Assembly (NCBI GenBank): GCA_032719365.1
Contig: CM064870.1
Span: 22,448,738 to 22,512,737 of the forward strand
DNA length: 64,000 bases
DNA from: Prinsepia uniflora
Lineage: Eukaryota > Streptophyta > Magnoliopsida > Rosales > Rosaceae
Direction of reading: 5' to 3'
Positions 26,934 to 38,608 of this stretch are shown in pieces (positions within the stretch are counted from its first letter, which is position 1; each line of letters starts with the position of its first letter). The notes under the pieces were generated by a model. The model did no database searches and had not been told where the DNA came from. It saw only the letters and a program-made list of their open reading frames with translations. The position numbers were made by a program, and so were the translations under genes.

Positions 26934-29900
26934 TTTTAACTATATTAACATTCAATTATAGTAATTCACTTCAATTTCTGTTTATGTTTAAAATTTTATA
27001 TTATTAGTCATTGTAATAACCATACTGTATCATATTATTCATCATATATTTATTATATCAAAGTCATTATATAGTTTTTATTAGTCTTATATAATCATTA
27101 TTGGGTACTTAAATTGCCCAAAGTTTCATTAAAAATTTCCAACTTTTAGACTAAATTTTCGTCATTTTTATTGATCGTAAACAATATCGATATCAATATT
27201 GATATATCGAGTGAAATATCCATAAATTTGGCAAGCGATATATCTGTCGAAATTGATATTTCAATCTTTGGGCACGACCTTGTAAAATGACCTTGATACC
27301 CTCAGGATTAAATCAACATCCTAACCACGTGTCAGACTAGGGATAATACCACCTACTAACCAGAATAATCAGAGTACAAACTCACGGTGATGCCTTAGCA
27401 TTTATACAGCTCGCGTCCGCGATTAACCTGGAGGATGCCAAAACCAATAAAAAGTATGAGTGGACGAAAACAAAGGTTTGGAAAAAAATATTTTCCGCAA
27501 TCAATTATTAAACACTCCGTTTAACAAAGCTATGCATGCATTGAATTTACGAATAAAATATCAATCTCAAAATACGTGCAGTAACTAGAAAAACTGGAAA
27601 TTCCAAACCTATCCCCATAGAAAGTCAAACCCAAGCCACACTAAAGCAAACCTGCCAACACAACCATATCAACGGACCCATCTTCGATGTCTGCAAGCTG
27701 TATCGTCATGTTAATATACAATATCGGTAGACAAACATCACTCGGAAAAGACGGAGTCCCAGACTAGGCATCCGAATGTGGACCTGCTCAGGAACTAACG
27801 AAGTCTCGAACTGGACGTCTAAGCCACAGTCCTAATCTCAAGACCTAATGGAGCCCCATGCTTGACGTTTGATACAAGTCTCGAGAATGTGGAGTCCAAC
27901 TCGACGTCTGAGACTATGCATCTCAATATTAGTCTCGAGAAAGACGAAGCCCAGCTCAACATTCGAGACTGTCCTGAGGAGATTCATTAATCGCATCACA
28001 TCATATCATAGTCACATCATGACAATCATCACACATCTTCTAAACATCATCATAATCATCACAATGGTCACAAATTCCGAGGAATCACATATCCCTATCA
28101 ACATCACAATGTAAACCATACACCAACATCTCGGCCTAAGACCAAAACCACAACTCAACCAAGCCTCGTAAAAAAAAGCCATTAAATATTCAATAAAACT
28201 ATATAAAAATCCAAGCCCATCAATCATCATCAAATTCATATAAAAGAATTTCATAATAAGTATGAAAACATTTCCCACAGCTCGTTAAGGATCTGGAGTT
28301 TAATAAGCCCAATTTCCTTGTAAAAGGTTTTAATATCACTCTTAAATATTCTTAAATTTCCCAAGAAATCCACATGAATCATTTGTAATCAATCATCAAG
28401 AAATTCTCATTATAAATCTATAAAAAAACCATATAAAATGTCCACTCACACGTGCCGCCGCTTGCTCGAAACACGAGCTGTAAGACAATCTGAAACCTCC
28501 GGGAAGTCCAGACTTGTCAAAGTCATATCCAAGGGTCACTAAAAATCCATACAAATCCATATAATAAACCCTCAAAAACCTCGGAACTGAAAACGCGTCC
28601 CGAGCATGCTTTCTGAGGAGAAAAACCTCCAAAACCCCAACCAAACGATCTCCGATCGAACTGAAACCACCACCATTAGATTCAGAAAGTAGAAACATTT
28701 TGAATAGGATCAGTTTTATCTCAAAATTTGTGCCCACACGCCGGACAATGCTGGTCAATGTCGGTTAACGCTGACGTCACTACTAGCGTCACCTGCCAAT
28801 GTCAGTCTCACAACCTGACATCTGACAACGTGCCATGTGGCACAACCCAACAAATTCCACGGTCTGTTGAAGTCACTGATGTCATCATTGATGTCGTCAG
28901 CATGTGCCACATTAGCATTGACAGTCATTGACAACTCGCCATGTGGCACCAACCCTAGTTTACCACGTGGCCTGACAAGATGATGTGGCATGCTATGGCA
29001 TCATCGTCTTCCTCTTGCCGGATCGACCTAAACCACTGTAACGGGTTATTCAACCAGAATGCCAATCCAGTTCGCTCTCCCTCATTTCTCAGCCTCTTAT
29101 CTCCATTTTCCACAAATTGACTCGTCTTTTACCAGGAACGATTCTTTGAGCTTTAAATTGACAAATCATAACTGTGGAGCCTTCATCCAAGCTCAACTCT
29201 CATGACCTAACTTCGAGCTTATACATAGGGCGATTCCAGCGTCCATTTCCTCTGATTTTTGGCTCTAGGTACTCACAAGGACTCATAGAACACAGCCAAT
29301 GCTTCAGTTACTACTCTAAGCATCCGAAAATCCTAAAACTCAAGTTCAAGTTTAAAGGGTTCAAGGTTTACCTGGGTTTTCGGGTTTTCTAGCCACCCAC
29401 TGTGGCTCCGCCGCCTCCATCGTCTCTCTCAGCCTCTCACGACTCACTTACACTCTCTATGTACCTCAACCAGCAACAAATGAAGTTGAAAGGAGGAAAT
29501 GGGGGGAATGGTGTGGTTTCGGGTGTGTGTTTCAAAAATGAGATATTAAGGAGTTTGAATGATGAATAGGTGAGGGACATAGGGTGGGTGACACTTGTCA
29601 CTCATCTTATGGTCCCTATATAGATACTTTTGTGTCACACTAACAAACAAACCAAGGTCTACTTTTCTCAAAGTGCATGCACCATAAAAATCGCCCAAAA
29701 CCTTCCGTGATCCGTAAGATCATCGTTCGACATCCAAATTCGACGTGATGCCTGTCTAGGTTATCGTAATCCCTCGATCTACGCAGTAAACCTCGGTCAA
29801 CATGTAAATAACCTCTTAGGTCAAAAGTTAATATTTTCCGGGAAAAATCATCATTTTACCTCGACTAATTCCGATTATTCGCGCTAATCTCCTGGTAATC

Positions 29901-30949
29901 TCGTGATTACGGGTTGGGTCATTACAGTGTCTGAGGTTTCTGTCAAGACGAAAAATCTTTATCTTATCTTGAAATTTTGAGTTTGATGGTATAATTTTCG
30001 TATTATTTGGATATCATTAGGGTGTAGTTTTAGATGTATGTTTATATTGTGTATGTTTTGAATTCAAGTTTACTATTGAATAATTTGAGGAAATTAAGTA
30101 AGGTTAAATTGGACGATTAATTTGAGCAATAAAACCTAAAAATGAAATTGGACATATGTAATCAAGGATATGATTTAAAGTATGTGATTATTCAATCGTG
30201 CACATTTAGAATGTTAATCTTTTTTTAAGACTATAATCATATTTGGATAATTAATAAATTGATTATTATAATTCTGATAAATGGTAAGCTTATGAAAGTA
30301 ATAAAAAGAAGGATTTGACTATTGTTTATGTGAGAAGGTTTTCCTTGAATGAATATACAAAACTACCTTATATATGATAACAATGTAATTATATATGATG
30401 ATATTGTGATGATGAATGTATGATGTATGATGTATGATGGCCATGTGATTGTAGGTGTGTGATTATATTAAGATGATGATGACATGATATCATATATGAT
30501 GTTATGTTGTGTTGAGATGATATGATGATACATGTGATGATGCGATGGTAAAGAATGACAATGATAGATACGAGGTGATGAGAGCATGATGTTAATGGTA
30601 ATTTTATGATGAATAAATTTTTCTAAAACTGTTATATATAATTCAATATAATCATTTAGTGAGCTAATGCTCAAGAGGAGTCAAATGACAGTTCTCACTA
30701 CTTGACGGGGTTAGTGGGTTGGACGTAGGCGGTAACTCCACAAGGGTGAGTTTAATTTGATTAATCTAGTAAAATATCGACATGGATGAATTGGAGATAT
30801 CACTTGTCTAACTATAATTATAAGTAAGTTATGGTAAATTTTAAATGGTTGTCAAACGGGAGCAAAATCAGTATAATTTTTGAGTAAATTGTGGATGAGT
30901 CCTATCACAAGGGATTCGATTGTGCCATATTTATCATTTTTCAGGGATG

Positions 30950-32760
30950 AAAATCTTTTGAACCTATTAATCTACCTCGCTTTTGGTAGAGACATATGAC
31001 TGGCTAGCTGCCATGGATGTACCTCATCCATCTGGGATGACTCATCTTTCATGGACATCTATCTTTGCAAGCACATTTACAGTAGATATATGTGATCTCG
31101 TCACTTTATCTAGATTAGAGAAATTTTCTGGCATGTTATTTGCTATACTTTGTAGATCTAGAATTCTCCGCACTTTATTCTCTCATTGTGCTGTTCGGGG
31201 ATCAAGATGTGACACAATGGCGACATTTCGCATTTCATGTCATTCTTCGAAAACGTTTTTCTTATTTTCCACCGAATGGTGGGAAGACTGTCTCATCAAA
31301 GTAATGGTCTATAAATCTAGAGATAAAGATATCGCCTATCAAGGGCTCTAAATGACACATAATGGAGTTGGATTCATAACCAACATACATGACCATCCTA
31401 GGTTGAGGACTCAATCTTGTACGCTATGACAGTGCAATTGACACGTAAGCTGCACACCCAAAGATGCATATGTAGGAAATTTCATGTTCGTGCCAACTCA
31501 TCAGCTCTAATTTGAAATAAGAGTTGGTGGTAATAGGCCTAAATCGGACCAATATCGATGCATGTAAAATTGCACAGGCCCATGCAAAAACTGGAAGCTT
31601 GGTGCGCATTACCACGGTTAATGAGTATTTCTACGAGACCATTCTAGTGTGAACATGGGGAGCTGAATGTTCAACATCAATCTCAAAGGACATACAATAA
31701 TCATTAAAATATTTAGAAGTATACGCTCTAGCATTATCAAGTCTTATAGACTATATAAGATAATCTAGGTGGTGGGGCCCTCAATTTAATAATATGGGCG
31801 AGGAATTTAACAAATAAAATATTGTGTGTGGATAATTGTGTAACATGTGACTACCATATTGATGCATCAACCAAAACCATGAAATATTTAAATGGTCTGT
31901 ATGGTGGTGGGATAGATCCACAAATTTTTCCTTGTATTATTTACAAGAAAAAAAGTTATCACTACTCATCTTTGCATATGATGGTCTAATATTGAACTTT
32001 TCAAGCGAGCACACTTAGCATAGTAATTGAGGATGCCCATGTAATGAATTGAGGATACGACACATCATTACCTTTACATGGATGTACCAATCTAGCATGC
32101 CATAACAAGCAGTTGTTCAGACTAGTTAGCTTCTGGCTAGCTTTTGGCTGGTTCTTGGCTAACATTTGTCTAGCTTTTATCTAGTTCCTAGCTAGCTTCT
32201 CCAATATATTTTTCTAGCCATACTAAGTGGAAGTTATGCAAATGTATTGCACTCACTTTTCCTTAGGGTTTCAACATGATAACCATTAGCTTGAATATTC
32301 TTAAATTTCAAGTACAGTTTTCCAGAATGTGAAAAATATAAGGTCTTATTAATGGTAAATTGAGTGTAATTGGACAACATCAAATTGGCTTTGCCATGAC
32401 CCTCAATCAAGTTGGATTGGCCTAATATGGTTTGTCACAGAAGTATGAGTAGGCAACACGTTTTTATAGTTTGCATAATAGCACTACCAGCCATGCATCA
32501 AACTTCCCCACAAGATATGCCTAATTCTTATGTGAGAAAACCGATCATCCGACTAAATTGGTTTCTCAAGTTCTAGCGTGATATTCATTTGCAACTTGCA
32601 CTGATGCACGGTAAGTGGGGGTCCAATGATTTGTTCCTTTACATTTATTACATAGATTTTTCCTATTTTGATTTTGGTGCGATTGGCTAGATGAATGTTC
32701 ATTTCATGTCAAGCATGTAGGACCGAGGGAGTGCAATACTCATTATGCGAACCTTGATCA
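30950..32760 (-). pseudogene. E7 copia gag zinc knuckle and integrase, degenerate
   Basis: On the minus strand at about 32605-32650, CNKCKGTNHWTPTY is a copia gag zinc knuckle whose last cysteine has become tyrosine. Around 31920-31750, SIPPPYRPFKYFMVLVDAS and THNILFVKFLAHIIKLR mark the first half of the integrase core. At 31615-31424, TKLPVFAWACAILHAS and ISYICIFGCAAYVSIA mark its C-terminal half. PRMVMYVGYES and DHYFDETVFPP follow at 31400-31240. Numerous stops and frameshifts mean no product is possible. The reading then breaks at the E4 insertion and resumes at 6446. Confidence 0.85.
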
Positions 32761-33262
32761 CGCGTACCTTGCGCTAATCCTGATAATAGGGGTTTATATC
32801 GCGATATGCAACAATGTTTGCTTCAGGCAATGCGTTGGCTTCAAGTAATGGGATGTTCTTTATCGATAAAATCGGTCTTTCATAGCTGCCATAGATTTCA
32901 TGGTTCTCTTCAGTGAGATAATCAACTTGGGATAAATGATTACATGTAATGCTTTAGGAAATCTCATCTATAAACAATTAATAAAGACTTCAGGATTTAT
33001 AATAGGCTCTGTAGACCCAAATCCAATCAACCTAGTAGGCCCAGCAGCCTGGGTTTAGTCCAATTCAATGCAAACGACACGTAACTACTCTTACATGAAT
33101 AACCATATATATTAAACTATTTACAACATGTCCAACATTTTTCAAAATGTTAGTTCATAGATGGGTTATGCTGTCAGCTGTCAAGAAATGTTGACTTCAC
33201 AGGTGGGTTATGTTGTGAAGCATGGTCTTAGGGCCCGTTGTGCCCAATGATTTGCATGTTGT

Positions 33263-33330
33263 TGGGCTTTTATGCTGCCAGAGTTTTTGTCGCGCTATAA
33301 TAGTATGAACATAGGGGGACATAAAGCCCA
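33263..33330 (+). promoter_or_regulatory. Candidate TRAPPC1 core promoter
   Basis: Site II-type motifs TGGGCT (33263-33268) and AGCCCA (33325-33330) flank a TATAAT (33296-33301), 200-265 bp before the start codon. Site II elements are common in plant housekeeping promoters. The left flank of this region is copia relic E7, so the host promoter must be short or partly transposon-derived. Confidence 0.4.
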
Positions 33331-33528
33331 ATCTTGGCGATCCAGCTAAGTCGGCTTCAGACCTCAGTGATCGAATTTAACGATCTGACGAACTCTTCCT
33401 ACCAGTAGCGCTCATCTCAAAATTCTGAGCTTGTTCGTGTCTGTGAGAGGGCGTCGATTGGGTTCGTGAAGTTTGGTCGGTTAGTACGGTTACATTTTAA
33501 TTTCGGAATTTGAAATTTGGTGAAAGAT

Positions 33529-35025
33529 ATGCAATTCTTCGGTGGAGCAGAGATAAGCCCGTCGCTGCCGGCGTCGGGGAACAACGGGCACATGATGTAC
33601 GTATTCAACAGGAACGGCGTTTGCTTGCTCTATCGTGAATGGAACCGACCACTTCACACGCTAAACCAACAGCAAGATCACAAGCTCATGTTCGGTCTTC
33701 TCTTCTCGCTCAAGTCCCTCACCGCCAAAATGGACCCCACCACCCCGGAGAAAGCCAACCTCGGCGTCCCTCAGCTGCCAGGTCAAGGCTGTTCCTTCCA
33801 CAGCTTCCGCACCAATACCTACAAGCTCACTTTCATGGAATCCCCTTCTGGCATTAAGGTCGGTTAGCTTTCTCAATTTCCCCTTTTTTTCTTGAACACG
33901 AATTTGTTCTTAGCTTAGAAAGTTGTAGTTATGTGTGGTTATATTCTTCATCGTGCAGATTATCTTGGTGACTCATCCTAGGACTAGTGATTTGAGAGAA
34001 TCTTTGAAGTACATTTACAACTTGTATGTCGAATACGTCGTCAAGAATCCGCTCTACACTCCTGGAACTCCAATCAGGTAACTGTTTAAGTTCTCATCAT
34101 TGTAGTCTACCAAATGTTCAATTTTCATATTGAAATGTTCCATAGATTTCCATCCCAACTGCTTGAATATGTATTATCGATTTCACGGGTGGTTGTATCA
34201 CACTGATCCATCTCATTTTCAGTCAAGTAACAAAAATTAAAAGAAGCAATTAAGCATAGAGAAACTGTGTCCTCACTCTTGTGTTGCATTATAAAGCCTA
34301 ATCTTTGACGTTTGAACTATAATATCTACTGTTTGATAAGGGATTACTTTGTACAAAGGGGTTTTAGGATACCTAAGTAAGAAGTGCACTGCAAAAAATT
34401 GAATTAAGGGATTGAAAATGCACTACATGAGCATAATAAGAACACTAAACAAAGGATATCATTGTGCCTTCCTTGACGTAGGTATTTCTAAATTAATTCT
34501 AGACGCATTGCCTCGAGTCATTTTCAATTCCTCTATCAAATGTTTTGTAGCGCTCTTCTATTTCATTAGGCTAAATCCCTTGGTTCTACGAAGTCCCTCA
34601 TCGAAACACACCATAAGTAATTTCTTGTTCATATGAGGCATATTTATCATGTTATTACTATTATTGGTAGTTTTTCTGTAAATTTTGTTTCATTGGGACC
34701 TCTTTTGTTTTGTTTCCTTGCATAGCTGTGTTGAATTAGTTTTTTGGTCACTAGGCGGCTTAGGCACTTAGTGAATACCCGATTCAGTAATTTCATAATA
34801 CTAGAGAAGCCATTTTGTTTTTGTCTCACAACTAGGACTTGCTCCGTGATTGCTTTATGTGATTTGATACCACGTTCAACAGTAAAGTCACCATCTGGTT
34901 ACGTCCTTGCCGCTGTAAGGTTTTCACATAAATGAAGCTAGTTTTTGAATTCCAGAGTAATTTTTCCTTGCAGGTGTGAGCTATTCAATACAGCCCTTGA
35001 CCAGTATGTACGGAGCATTTCGTAG
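33529..35025 (+). CDS. TRAPPC1: Trafficking protein particle complex subunit 1 (TRAPPC1/Bet5-like)
   Basis: A core subunit of the TRAPP tethering complexes, which act as exchange factors for Rab1/Ypt1-type GTPases in ER-Golgi and intra-Golgi transport. Exon 1 is 33529-33858, exon 2 33959-34077 and exon 3 34974-35025. The joins (SGIK/IILVTHP and TPIR/CELFNTA) use GT donors and CAG acceptors and keep frame to a TAG at 35023-35025, giving 166 residues, close to known plant TRAPPC1. Recognisable blocks are MMYVFNRNGVCLLYREWNRP, GLLFSLKSLTAKMDP, GCSFHSFRTNTYKL and VEYVVKNPLYTPGTPI, typical of the longin-like Sybindin fold. An in-frame TTG 12 bases upstream (33517) is not used as the start: ATGCAATTCTTCGG at 33529 gives the conserved MQFFGG N-terminus. 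No break is visible, so it should be functional. Confidence 0.97.
34078..34973 (+). other. TRAPPC1 intron 2
   Basis: An 896-bp AT-rich intron from gtaact to ccttgcag. No embedded ORF or transposon is recognised in it. Confidence 0.85.
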
Positions 35026-35747
35026 AGGCTCAAGGAAACCTTCGGTCACCATTATCTTCTACTTGTTTGTTATTTTCTAAAAGTGGATTTTAAATCAGGA
35101 TAGGATTACCTGTGTGTCTCTCTGCTTCTGTTCGGACAATGAATTATGTCTACGCTTCTTCTTGGCACCATGGGCTCGTACCCTGGCTTAAAGATGATGG
35201 ATAGTTTGGTTCCCAGTGTAGGTTATTGAATTTAAAATTGTATTGGATGTTGTCTGCGACCTGGTGTCATAAATTTTACAATGAGGTATGCCCTGGCATT
35301 TTCTTTCCTGTGGACTTCTGGCGTTTGATGACATCGTGTAAAAAATGAAAAATCCTATTTGATTATAAGAAATTGATTCGATGTAATTTAGAAGCATGCT
35401 TTGATAAACTGTTGTAGCATTTGAGCTTGGTACAATATTTACAGAAACACACATGATCAAAATGCTGGGTATGGTGAGTCGTAACTATGTCAGATATTTC
35501 AAAAACGTTGGATATGTCGTATGTACTGAAAATGGAAGTAGAATAATTTTTTCCGTCATGAATCTGGACTAATCTCTAAATTTTTTTGCACTAAATGAGA
35601 TTTTTGATACCAGCCCTTTGAGAATCCTTTTTGGGGGGAGGGGAGGGGGGAAGGGATTAGAATGAAGATTTTGTTGATAAAAGGAGGATGCTACAAAAGA
35701 ACTATAAAATAGGGGCAATAAAACTTCTCAAGGTCTCATTAAAACTC
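35026..35747 (+). other. TRAPPC1 3' untranslated region and downstream spacer
   Basis: AT-rich with no further ORF. A purine-rich ggggggaggggaggggggaa stretch lies at 35632-35652. The E1 LTR begins at 35748, 723 bp after the stop codon. No canonical AATAAA is close to the stop codon, so the poly(A) site is not placed. Confidence 0.6.
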
Positions 35748-36232
35748 TGTTAATATCTGACCAGACTCACTGAGCCGTATACTTAAAGCACAGACGTCGT
35801 CCAAGGCTCAAAATCACCGTACTTACACAGTCCCAACACCTGACCCAGTGCGGGATGCCACGTGGAGGTCTATCCACCATTGATCTGCGTAACACGTGTA
35901 AACACGCAAATCGAGGAGTGTTTGTCCCACATCGAAACTATGGGAATTAAACATCCTACCTACCCATACATAAGGGGTACACATTTCCCAATAAAGGTAA
36001 TTAATATTGACTATTCACTGTTACTCTACCGAACTTACCATTTACCGTTTTCTCTTACAAACAACGTTACTAACTTAACTGTCGGAGAACCTTAGGTCGG
36101 CACCACACCGGTGCCCATACTAATGGGGAGAATCCGCGATTCACTTAAGTTGACAGGTTACGAGGAAGGACACGCGTCACTTGGTGATTGGACGACGAGT
36201 AATCGACAGTTGGAACATTTAACGCTTCAACA
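35748..36232 (+). repeat. E1 5' LTR (copy a)
   Basis: 485 bp, TG...CA. It has GGCACC-ACACC-GGTGCC at 36099-36115. The primer site TGGCGCC (tRNA-Asp-type 3' complement) follows at 36236-36242. Confidence 0.85.
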
Positions 36233-36359
36233 GTTTGGCGCCATCTGTAGGAATTAATACAAAGGTTATGTCGGTTTTCTTTTCACTTTTCTTACCTGCT
36301 GAAACACCGAGCAATTGGTCAGCCTATAAAAAAAACCAACCACCACAAAAAACACGCAC

Positions 36360-37044
36360 CCTCGTCGGTGTCGATTAAACCAACTTTGTATTGAAATCCA
36401 AGCAACCGAAGGATGCGTCGGTTCTGATTCAGGTCGTCCAAAATCTCTCTCACTCGGTGAACAATGGACTTCTCTTCCACAGAGATATCTTCTTCGGGGA
36501 ACAAACCTGCACACCGAGAAACTGGTTAGCCATTATCACCATACTTGGCATACAAAATCAAAGCAACAAAACAATTACAAGAAATGGTCGGCCTATGCTA
36601 CAACTATCCACCTTGAGTTTGAAATTTGGACGGTGTCGGAGGTCTCTCGGTGTTCCCTTCCCAGTTACCACTGACTAGACAGAACTTAGTCTTGTACGAC
36701 TTCTGGGAGGTCGGTATGTCCAGGATGAACTCCCCCCGTTTGCTCTTCTTTCTATGACGGACGAAGACCTACCATGTGCTGTGTTGCTGAAACCCAAACT
36801 CATACAGGTACATGAGCTGGGCAAAGGTCGGCTCAAGCTGCTCGGCCCAACAGAAGGCCGTGTAGAGGGTGCAGAGCACGATCCAAATGTTTGGATTGAG
36901 CTGACCGAGTGCCACCCCCATTTTCTCCACCATCCTCCGCAACCAGGGGTGCAAGGGCAACCTCACCCCATGGTGCATCAGCTCGGTATAGAACAACGCC
37001 ATACCGGTCGGAGGGTTACTTGGTCTCTCCTCTCTTGTCGACAG
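36360..37044 (-). pseudogene. E1 antisense Transposase_28 gene, copy a, cut by E2
   Basis: The conserved block MHHGVRLPLHPWLRRMVEKMG...GQLNPNIW lies on the minus strand around 36850-37000. It is followed by an in-frame TAG after FGFQQHSTW, then by a region matching PTSQK and NWEG. The second exon is 36360-36506 (acceptor GTGCAG, donor GTGCGT), encoding VEEKSIVHRVREILDDL. Everything upstream of the domain is missing because E2 inserted at 37045. Compared with copy b at 54139, this copy keeps the frame where b has lost one base. Confidence 0.8.
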
Positions 37045-38608
37045 TGTAACGACTTGTCCCGAGTATCTTGATTTAATATTATTCAATTATGATTTAGAAT
37101 GACTAATCTGGGATTAGTTGAGTGAAGTCAGACGAATTGTGCAAAATGATCGTTTTGCCCCTAGGCGTGGGCAAAATGTTGACTTTTTGATTGAGTTGTC
37201 AAATGGACTTTGACCGATGACCGTGAGGTAGTTCGGGACGTCACGAGTTCATAGATAGGTGTCACATTCGATTCCGACATTCGAGGAAGAAGTTATGACG
37301 TTCGGAAGTTCAATGACATTTTTGTAATTTGGACGAAAAGGGGGAATATGTTGACTTTTCGATCGGGAGGCCCGATGGCTGAGAACCGAGGACCGTTGGG
37401 AAGGTCTCGATGCCTTGGGTCCGTAGACCGGCGACACGCGTCAATCGGAGTTCGGATGACCAAGTTACGGGTCTAGATGCGTGAGGGGCATTTTGGTAAT
37501 TTGCCAAGCGAGGGCAAAATGGTAATTTTGGCTGTTGATTTTGAACAGCCGTGAGTTGGAGCCTTGTTTAACTGAGTGGATGACTTGTGTGACCTGTCCA
37601 AGAATTGTTTAGTATTGTTAGTAACATGGGGGGAGGAATTGTTAAATGAATTTGAAGTAGTGGACACCATTGATACTGTTGTGAGTTCCAGGGGCCCAAT
37701 TGATTTATGAATTTGGGTCGTGGGCCAGTGATTTACAGAATCGAGCATGAGGCCTAGTTGGTTTCATAAACGTGATTTCGGGTCAGGGACCCTAAATGGA
37801 ATTGTGATGTTTTATAGAGATTTCGGGCAGGACCCATTGAGATGTTGTGAAATGATTTAATAAAACTGTTTTCCATATACCATCTTGATACGAGAATATG
37901 TGATGGTCTCCTCCAGGTGTCTGGGACACTGGGGAAATCACGGTGCATTGCCTGCGAGGGGTCATTGTGCGGAGCTACCGAACCGTATAGTGACTCCGGA
38001 GCAGGATTGCTATGATTGGGCGTCTGGGACGTCGAGCGTCTGGACGCAAGGCATCTGGGATGCTGTACCCGGACTGGGTTCGAGGATTGGACTCGAGATT
38101 GAGACCCCGAGCAGCACGCGTAGCTTGTGGTTATACAGTGAAATATATCGTCTGGGACGTCAGGCGTCTGGGACGCTAGGCATCTGGGATGCCGGTTATG
38201 GTAATGTGGTAAATATGAACTATTGGATCTATGAAATGGTTTTCGGTTGGATTTATGGTTTACGGTTTTGGGCTAAGGCCCTAATGCCTTGTTGAGCAAA
38301 TGTTTTGGTTATTGATTTTCGTGGCATGCATACGTTTTTAATGGAGGGTATAAATGTCTTATGAAATGTGTTAATAAACTTACTTATTTTCGTCCACTCA
38401 CAGCTTTTGTTTTTAATGCCCTTCAGGTTGATTCGGGTGCGACTGCAGTAGAGACTGGGACATCGCACACCTCCTCCATCGATCCTTGCGCACTCTGTAA
38501 GCCCGTTTGGGCAGTGGCATCAGGTTATCCCTTGTCTGACACTTCGTGACAGACGAGAGCATGACACATTCCACGGTAATCCCCGGGGGATTGGGATGGG
38601 TCGTGTCA
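37045..38608 (+). repeat. E2 5' LTR with an internal deletion
   Basis: It aligns with 42010-42655, then jumps at 37690/37691 to sequence matching 52819 onward. About 1.1 kb present in the 3' LTR is therefore missing, including the GTGAGTGGAC arm. It retains GTCCACTCAC (38392-38401), cttcag (38421-38426) and the hairpin at 38534-38554. Confidence 0.85.

Larger units (their letters stand above)
22442..27270. mobile_element. E9: DNA-transposon-like insertion (possibly Mutator-like), hosting E10
   Basis: Flanks gacacgacc (22433-22441) and ggcacgacc (27271-27279) match in 8 of 9 bases. A 9-bp duplication is the Mutator hallmark. The ends are loosely inverted: both contain aatatca, atttc and gatatatcg within the first 50 bp. 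Without E10 the element is about 1.1 kb with no transposase. Multiple gatatatcg/aaatatcg motifs occur near both ends. The class is uncertain because the terminal repeats are poor. Confidence 0.5.
13326..29926 (-). mobile_element. E6: minus-strand gypsy-like element, gtgtc TSD, with nested insertions
   Basis: The 3' LTR is 13326-15733, the internal region 15734-22375 and the 5' LTR 22376-29926. TSD gtgtc flanks both ends (13321-13325 and 29927-29931). The primer site TGGTATCAGAGC is on the minus strand at 22361-22372. The purine tract aaagggattgtagat precedes the 3' LTR. The LTRs begin TGTAATGACC and end in TTA rather than CA. After removing nested E8, the internal region is about 4 kb and heavily decayed. 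E8, E9 and E10 lie within it. Confidence 0.88.
22376..29926 (-). repeat. E6 5' LTR, interrupted by E9
   Basis: The LTR sequence is 22376-22441 and 27271-29926. It aligns with 13326-15733 but is about 300 bp longer, through a duplicated tgccatgtggcac-containing block near 28790-28960 and a block at 29690-29860 missing from the 3' LTR. The arms are atgagtggac (27456-27465) and gtccactcac (28440-28449). Confidence 0.85.

Noticed and set aside
30983..31351. 122-codon plus-strand ORF
   Set aside because: It is the complement of the E7 copia integrase region, which reads recognisably on the minus strand.
33661..33876. Minus-strand and alternate-frame ORFs over TRAPPC1 exon 1
   Set aside because: Shadows of a conserved exon.
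35620..35747. Possible detached 3' tail of the LINE on the far side of E1
   Set aside because: Only a loose resemblance (tcaacaaaatcttc on the minus strand), with no domain or clear poly(A) to support it.
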